A stretch of 9,624 nt of DNA, from assembly GCA_027033875.1 (NCBI GenBank), contig JALVKK010000212.1, positions 1-9,624 of the forward strand, in the 5' to 3' direction. The translations under genes and the position numbers were made by a program. Shown here piece by piece: positions 5,904 to 9,624 of this stretch. The DNA comes from Flavobacteriales bacterium. GTDB lineage: Bacteria > Bacteroidota > Bacteroidia > Flavobacteriales > Flavobacteriaceae. Numbering within the stretch: the stretch's first letter is position 1; each line of letters begins with the position of its first letter. The notes under the pieces are model-generated. The model searched no databases. It was not told the DNA's origin and saw nothing but the letters and a program-made list of their open reading frames with translations.

Positions 5904-6693
5904 ACATATCAAAGTGCCGACCGGCAAAAAAGTTTATTTTACTTCCGACCACCATTTCGGGTTGCCGGCAAAAATAAGTAGTAGAGAACGTGAAGCGTTT
6001 TTTGTCAATTGGCTTGACGACATTCGTAAAGATGCTTATGCTGTTTTTATTCTCGGTGATATGTTCGATTTTTGGTATGAATATAAATTGGCTGTTCCCA
6101 AAGGTTTTGTGAGGATTTTGGGTAAATTGGCAGAACTAACCGATCAAGGTGTTCAAATATTTTTTTTTGTAGGTAATCACGATATGTGGATGCGCGATTA
6201 TCTGACGACGGAACTCAATATTTCTGTTTTTTTTGATCCGGAAATTTTTATTATCGACCGACAAAAATTTCTGATAGGACACGGTGACGGTTTGGGTCCA
6301 GGCGATAAAACTTATAAGCGATTAAAAAAATTTTTTCGCAACCGGATTGCGCAATGGGCTTATCGTTGGTTGCATCCGGATATAGGTTTGAAATTTGCCA
6401 AATATTTATCGCAACGCAACAGGTTAATCAGCGGTGAATACGACCAAATTTTTCATGGTGAAGAACGAGAATGGTTGTTTCAATATGCCAAACAATTTAT
6501 TAAGAAACAACCTGATGTCAAGTATTTTGTTTTTGGACACCGTCATCTTCCTTTACAAATGTCAGTAAGTCCGGACAGTACTTATTTCAATACAGGTGAT
6601 TGGTTGTATCATTTTACTTATATTGTGTATGAAAACGAGAAACTTGAACTGAAAAAATTTGATACCGATATGATGTTGTCAAAATACAAATAA
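5890..6693 (+). CDS. lpxH: UDP-2,3-diacylglucosamine diphosphatase (LpxH-type calcineurin-like phosphoesterase)
   Basis: This metallophosphoesterase is of the LpxH type, which hydrolyses UDP-2,3-diacylglucosamine to lipid X at the cytoplasmic membrane in lipid A synthesis. Metal-binding blocks appear in canonical order (numbered from ATG 5890): SDHHFG with Asp20 and His22, LGDMFDFW with Asp57, VGNHDMW with Asn96 and His97, IGHGDGLGPGD with His131, and FGHRHLP with His217 and His219. Between them, YKRLKKFFRNRIAQWAYRWL is the amphipathic basic segment expected to touch membrane lipid. In-frame ATGs at 5872, 5884 and 5890 are all possible starts. I chose 5890 (MIKFKHIKV, 267 aa) because it gives the smallest overlap with queD (14 bp) and the phosphoesterase fold begins at KKVYFTSD shortly after. 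Start choice is uncertain. Confidence 0.9.
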   Translation: MIKFKHIKVPTGKKVYFTSDHHFGLPAKISSREREAFFVNWLDDIRKDAYAVFILGDMFDFWYEYKLAVPKGFVRILGKLAELTDQGVQIFFFVGNHDMWMRDYLTTELNISVFFDPEIFIIDRQKFLIGHGDGLGPGDKTYKRLKKFFRNRIAQWAYRWLHPDIGLKFAKYLSQRNRLISGEYDQIFHGEEREWLFQYAKQFIKKQPDVKYFVFGHRHLPLQMSVSPDSTYFNTGDWLYHFTYIVYENEKLELKKFDTDMMLSKYK

Positions 6694-6960
6694 CGAAAAA
6701 AAGATGAAGATGCGAGATTACAACCTGTTTAAAACGCGTCTTAGGAGCTGTTGTTTTGGTGAATATATATCGGAAAGATTATGGAACAAGAGCGATTATT
6801 AAAAAAACGACTTTTGAAAATTCGTGTGTAAAAGGAAATTGTTATCAATATGCGAAAGACGGGGATAGTAATAATCTATTTTAACAAATTTTTGGCAGTT
6901 GTTTAAGATTATTTGTGATATTTTTGGGCATAATAAATTTTCAATTGTAATATAATAGTT
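6694..6960 (+). other. A/T-rich stretch with two weak short open frames
   Basis: There is no recognisable gene. One frame (ATG 6704 to TAA 6800-6802) would give 32 residues beginning MKMRDYNLFK. A second is open from 6708 to TAA 6882-6884 without an ATG. It would include GAVVLVNIYRKDYGTRAIIK and a C-terminal NCYQYAKDGDSNNLF. Either could be a decayed gene fragment or chance. The segment 6885-6960 is plain A/T-rich DNA. Confidence 0.35.
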
Positions 6961-6961
6961 T

Positions 6962-6969
6962 TATTTTTG
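6962..6969 (+). promoter_or_regulatory. Candidate -7 promoter box (TATTTTTG) upstream of the structured element
   Basis: TATTTTTG fits TAnnTTTG. A TTG at 6945-6947 is closer than the usual -33 spacing, so support is partial. Transcription would start near 6976, passing through the structured element before reaching bamD, so it would give either a long leader or a separate small RNA. Confidence 0.35.
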
Positions 6970-6993
6970 CAAATTGTAAGTTTGTTGAATTTA

Positions 6994-7190
6994 CTTGCGT
7001 TTGCTATGCAAGAGGGATAGGAATGACAGCTGACGTTGTGCCGGACACGTACAAAATAAGCCGGAGGGTAGCGACCGCAGGAAGCTCACCAAACGGCTGT
7101 ATTTTTGTGTGTGCGGTGCAACGGCACTATAATGGATAGCCCGACCGCGTGGCATCGAGTGGCGGATTGACAGGAAGCGGACTTGCTATG
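6994..7190 (+). ncRNA. Structured GC-rich intergenic element (leader, small RNA or dispersed repeat)
   Basis: The stretch is clearly richer in G+C than the A/T-rich DNA around it and has no reading frame. Its core is a hairpin, 7034-7123. CGTTGTGCCG (7034-7043) pairs with CGGTGCAACG (7114-7123), including two G-U pairs. After a two-base bulge, CACGTACAAAA (7046-7056) pairs with TTTTGTGTGTG (7103-7113), again with two G-U pairs. Higher up, AGCCG (7059-7063) pairs with CGGCT (7094-7098). GGATAG stands on both sides of the hairpin (7015-7020 and 7134-7139). A small stem CCGC/GCGG (7145-7148, 7162-7165) follows, and CTTGC/GCAAG (6994-6998, 7008-7012) precedes it. The layout recalls hairpin elements with a flanking GGATAGCCCGACC-like motif that I remember from other Bacteroidota intergenic regions. 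No Rfam family (6S, SRP, RNase P, tmRNA) fits. The direction of transcription is inferred. Confidence 0.5.
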
Positions 7191-7218
7191 ATAAATGTTT
7201 TTAACTAAATTGTTGTAA

Positions 7219-8031
7219 ATGAAAAAATTGATTCTGATTATTGCCGGTGTTTTGTTGTTGACGGCTTGCGGTGAGTATCAAAAGGTGTACAACGGAAATG
7301 ATTTGGATGCTAAATATAAAATGGCGTGGAAGATGTATGAAGCGGGTAAATACAGTAGAGCAGACCAATTGTTTCAGCAGGTGGATAAGTTTTATAAGCA
7401 TAAGCCGTCGTATCAGCGATTGTTGTTTGCGCATGCTATGTCGCTGTTTCATATGAAGTACTGGCAGTCGGCAGGTGAGAAATTTAGAAAATTCACGCGA
7501 TTATATCCGGAAAGTTCGAAGGCTGAAGAGGCTGATTTTTATATAGTTAAAGCCTATGAAGCTTTGTCGCCGACCTATTCACTGGATCAGGGATATACGG
7601 TGCGGGCTATCGAGGAAATAAATAGTTTTTTGAAGAAATATCCTTTTTCGAAATATAAGGACAAGGTAAATGCTATCAATGAAAAAATGCAACGAAAATT
7701 GGAACGAAAATATTTTGAGATTGCAAAAATGCACTATGATTTAGATCGTTATAAGGCGGCAATCAGGGCTTTTAACAATTATTTGGTGGACTATCCCGGG
7801 TCATATTTGAAAGAGAAAGCGCTGTTTTACCGTTTTGAAGCGGCGGGGAATTTGGCATTGAAAAGTGTGGAATCGAAGAAGGAAGAACGTTTGCAAACGG
7901 CTATGCAATATTATCAAAATTTTGTGCAGAAAAGTAAAAATGAGAGCTTGAAAGAGAAAGCTGAAAAATTGTATGAAAAATTGCAAAAAGCATTGAATAA
8001 ACAGCAAAAGATACTTACAAGTAATAAATAG
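7219..8031 (+). CDS. bamD: Outer membrane protein assembly factor BamD (lipoprotein)
   Basis: The 270-aa protein starts with a lipoprotein signal peptide: MKK, a hydrophobic core, and lipobox LLTAC with Cys17. It should be lipid-anchored on the periplasmic side of the outer membrane. The mature part is a row of TPR-like helix pairs. Examples are YKMAWKMYEAGKYSRADQLF (33-52), SAGEKFRKFTRLYPES, AIEEINSFLKKYPFSKY, FEIAKMHYDLDRYKAAIRAF and YLVDYPGSYLKEKA. This is the BamD/YfiO pattern. BamD works with BamA to insert beta-barrel proteins. The length and the downstream order rpoZ-coaBC match the usual Bacteroidota arrangement. The C-terminus is a Lys/Glu-rich helix. Expression may depend on the long structured leader before it. 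Confidence 0.93.
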   Translation: MKKLILIIAGVLLLTACGEYQKVYNGNDLDAKYKMAWKMYEAGKYSRADQLFQQVDKFYKHKPSYQRLLFAHAMSLFHMKYWQSAGEKFRKFTRLYPESSKAEEADFYIVKAYEALSPTYSLDQGYTVRAIEEINSFLKKYPFSKYKDKVNAINEKMQRKLERKYFEIAKMHYDLDRYKAAIRAFNNYLVDYPGSYLKEKALFYRFEAAGNLALKSVESKKEERLQTAMQYYQNFVQKSKNESLKEKAEKLYEKLQKALNKQQKILTSNK

Positions 8032-8076
8032 AAAAGTTGAATAAAATAATTGAAAATCAAATAAATATATAATATT

Positions 8077-8418
8077 ATGACGGATTTGAAAAAAACCAAA
8101 GCCCCTTTGACAACCATAACTTACGATAGAAGGGAAGTGAAAAAACCGACCGGTAATATTTATAAGGCTATCAAGATAATTGCTAAACGTTCGGAAGAGA
8201 TAAATAAGGATTTGAAGAGTGAATTGGATAAAAAATTAGATGAATTTAAGACGGAACAAGATTCGTTGGCGGAAATTTTTGAGAATAAAGAGCAGATTGA
8301 TATTTCGCGTTTTTATGAGCGTTTGCCAAAGCCGACGGCTATTGCATTGCAAGAATGGTTGGAAGGTAGAATCTATTGGCGCGATATGACGGAAGATGAT
8401 TTTAACGAGTATAAATAA
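8077..8418 (+). CDS. rpoZ: RNA polymerase omega subunit, Bacteroidota type
   Basis: The 113-aa protein has the omega-subunit arrangement TGNIYKAIKIIAKRSEEIN (25-43), where AKRSEEI corresponds to the conserved ARRAxQL-like helix that contacts the beta-prime C-terminus. This is followed by a charged helix (LDKKLDEFKTEQDSLAEIF) and RFYERLPKPTAIALQEWLEG, both characteristic of the Bacteroidota form. Omega aids RNA polymerase assembly and stability. The start ATG lies 45 bp after bamD and the stop lies 3 bp before coaBC. All three genes read the same way and are probably one operon. Confidence 0.88.
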   Translation: MTDLKKTKAPLTTITYDRREVKKPTGNIYKAIKIIAKRSEEINKDLKSELDKKLDEFKTEQDSLAEIFENKEQIDISRFYERLPKPTAIALQEWLEGRIYWRDMTEDDFNEYK

Positions 8419-8421
8419 AAC

Positions 8422-9624
8422 GTGTCCGTCAAAGACAAAAATATTATAATCGGTGTTAGTGGCGGTATTGCCGCTTACAAAATTCCTTTATTGATACGTT
8501 TGCTGAAAAAGTCCGGTGCAAACGTTCAGGTTTTGATGACACCTGCTGCTCACGATTTTGTAACACCGGTAACGCTGACAACTTTGTCGGGGCGTCCTGT
8601 TTTGACCGAATTTGTAAAAGATAATACCGGCTCGTGGAATAACCACGTTTCACTAGGTATGTGGGCGGATTTGATGGTTTTTGCACCGGTAACCGCCAAT
8701 ACTTTGGCTAAAATGGCAATCGGTCAAGCGGATAATTTTTTGCTGGCAGTATATATGTCTGCCAAATGTCCGGTGATGATAGCACCGGCTATGGATTTGG
8801 ATATGTATGCACATCCTGCCACTAAAGCTAATCTCGATAAACTGCAATCTTACGGTTATGATATTATTCCTGCCACCAAAGGCGAACTGGCAAGCGGTTT
8901 GACCGGTTACGGACGTATGGAAGAACCGGAACATATTTTTGCACATATCAACGACTTCTTTAAAAAAAAAAGTGATTTAGCCGGCAAAAAAGTTTTGGTA
9001 ACCGCCGGTCCTACTTACGAGTCTATTGACCCCGTGCGTTTTATCGGTAATCATTCGAGTGGTAAAATGGGTATTGCCATTGCCGAAGAAGCAGCGGAAC
9101 GCGGTGCTGAAGTAGTCTTGGTACTCGGGCCTACACATTTGCAAACTTTACATCCAAATATTTGTACCATTAAAGTGCAAAATGCCGCACAAATGTATGA
9201 TGCGGTACATAGCGAATTTGATACCGCCGACATCACCGTAATGGCGGCAGCCGTGGCGGATTTTACCCCCGAACAAACAGCCGGACAAAAAATTAAAAAA
9301 TCCGGCGACGCCATGAGGCTTAAACTCAAAGCTACAAAAGATATTTTGGCTTCGTTGGGTGAGAAAAAATCCGGAAATCAAATTTTGATTGGTTTTGCTA
9401 TGGAAACCGAAAATGAAAAAGCCAATGCTTTGGAAAAACTACATAAGAAGAACTTGGATTTTATTGTCCTCAATTCGCTACGCGAAAAAAATGCCGGCTT
9501 TAAACACGATACCAACAAAGTTAGTATTTTGACCAAAACAGGCAAAATAATTGACTATCCGCTCAAAAGCAAAAAAGCAGTGGCAGGCGATATTTTTGAT
9601 TTGGCACATAAGTTGAAAGTTGAA
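8422..9624 (+). CDS. coaBC: Bifunctional phosphopantothenoylcysteine decarboxylase / phosphopantothenate-cysteine ligase CoaBC (3' end outside window)
   Basis: The frame is open for 401 codons to the window edge. The protein makes 4'-phosphopantetheine from phosphopantothenate and Cys in CoA synthesis. The CoaC part (1-180) has the flavoprotein start IGVSGGIAAYK, catalytic His75 in NHVSLGMWAD, APVTANTLAK (88-97), and APAMDLDMY with Asp125. LASGLTGYGRMEEP follows, with Ser158 at the position of the E. coli catalytic Cys. The CoaB part (about 188 onward) has VTAGPTYESIDPVRFIGNHS with Asn210, SSGKMG, AAAVADFTP and KIKK with Lys290, GFAMETENE, and VLNSLREKNAGF. The start is GTG 8422: an in-frame stop lies 6 bases upstream, and the flavodoxin-like fold begins a few residues later. 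The last codons in view (AAG TTG AAA GTT GAA) are the heptamer repeat. At about 400 residues the gene should end within a few codons. Confidence 0.95.
   Translation, partial: MSVKDKNIIIGVSGGIAAYKIPLLIRLLKKSGANVQVLMTPAAHDFVTPVTLTTLSGRPVLTEFVKDNTGSWNNHVSLGMWADLMVFAPVTANTLAKMAIGQADNFLLAVYMSAKCPVMIAPAMDLDMYAHPATKANLDKLQSYGYDIIPATKGELASGLTGYGRMEEPEHIFAHINDFFKKKSDLAGKKVLVTAGPTYESIDPVRFIGNHSSGKMGIAIAEEAAERGAEVVLVLGPTHLQTLHPNICTIKVQNAAQMYDAVHSEFDTADITVMAAAVADFTPEQTAGQKIKKSGDAMRLKLKATKDILASLGEKKSGNQILIGFAMETENEKANALEKLHKKNLDFIVLNSLREKNAGFKHDTNKVSILTKTGKIIDYPLKSKKAVAGDIFDLAHKLKVE
9612..9624 (+). repeat. GTTGAAA heptamer repeat inside the coaBC C-terminus
   Basis: GTTGAAA (9612-9618) and GTTGAA (9619-9624) are cut by the window end. 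This is the same unit and orientation as at the folD 3' end, and it is translated as LKVE in the CoaBC frame. Confidence 0.7.

Noticed and set aside
6994..7190. SRP RNA, 6S RNA, RNase P RNA or tmRNA
   Set aside because: The conserved cores I know were not found: the GGAAG/GCA-type SRP apical loop, the RNase P GAGGAAAGTCC core, a tmRNA tRNA-like end with CCA, or a 6S central bubble with long closing stems.
8456..9381. Several minus-strand open frames of 76-97 codons
   Set aside because: All lie within coaBC, whose frame carries complete family motifs across the whole stretch.
1..9624. Mobile element, prophage or defence system
   Set aside because: No transposase, integrase, nuclease, toxin or similar gene was found. 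All large frames are housekeeping genes with normal family lengths and no frameshifts.

Overview
The window is AT-rich chromosomal DNA of a member of the Bacteroidota. Four things point there. Candidate promoters have the phylum's TAnnTTTG -7 box. No Shine-Dalgarno sequence decides any start. The omega subunit, CoaBC and LpxH are of the Bacteroidota type. The gene order bamD-rpoZ-coaBC is typical of the phylum. Nothing looks phage-borne, plasmid-borne or like a defence island, and the genes themselves are ordinary housekeeping genes. The less ordinary material lies between the genes.

Layout. Positions 1-186 hold the 3' end of ffh (SRP GTPase, M domain), with its stop codon inside a perfect palindrome. 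folD (420-1298) follows, preceded by a 9-bp tandem repeat that encodes a short upstream reading frame running into the folD start codon. A 417-bp gap (1299-1715) holds GC-rich hairpins and degenerate repeats. Next comes an exported thioredoxin-like (TlpA/DUF4369-type) protein (1716-3062), convergent with a large ABC-F ATPase on the minus strand (3107-5035). The divergent intergenic region 5036-5273 carries one candidate promoter for each direction and inverted arms of a heptamer repeat. It drives a small membrane protein (5274-5441), queD (5451-5903) and lpxH (5890-6693, overlapping queD). A 525-bp gap (6694-7218) contains a long, strongly paired GC-rich element. The last operon is bamD (7219-8031), rpoZ (8077-8418) and coaBC (8422 to the window end, open).

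How the genes fit together. ffh (protein targeting), lpxH (lipid A) and bamD (outer-membrane protein insertion) all serve the Gram-negative envelope. folD, coaBC and queD supply cofactors (folate one-carbon units, CoA) and the tRNA modification queuosine. The ABC-F protein most likely acts on ribosomes, and rpoZ is an RNA polymerase subunit. These are co-located housekeeping functions rather than one dedicated system.

The most interesting signals are four. (i) A heptamer repeat, GTTGAAA, sits at gene borders in a consistent orientation and runs into coding ends, supplying the folD stop codon. (ii) The repeat-encoded leader frame lies in front of folD. (iii) The structured element lies upstream of bamD. 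(iv) CoaBC has Asp125 and Ser158 where the E. coli enzyme has catalytic Asn and Cys.
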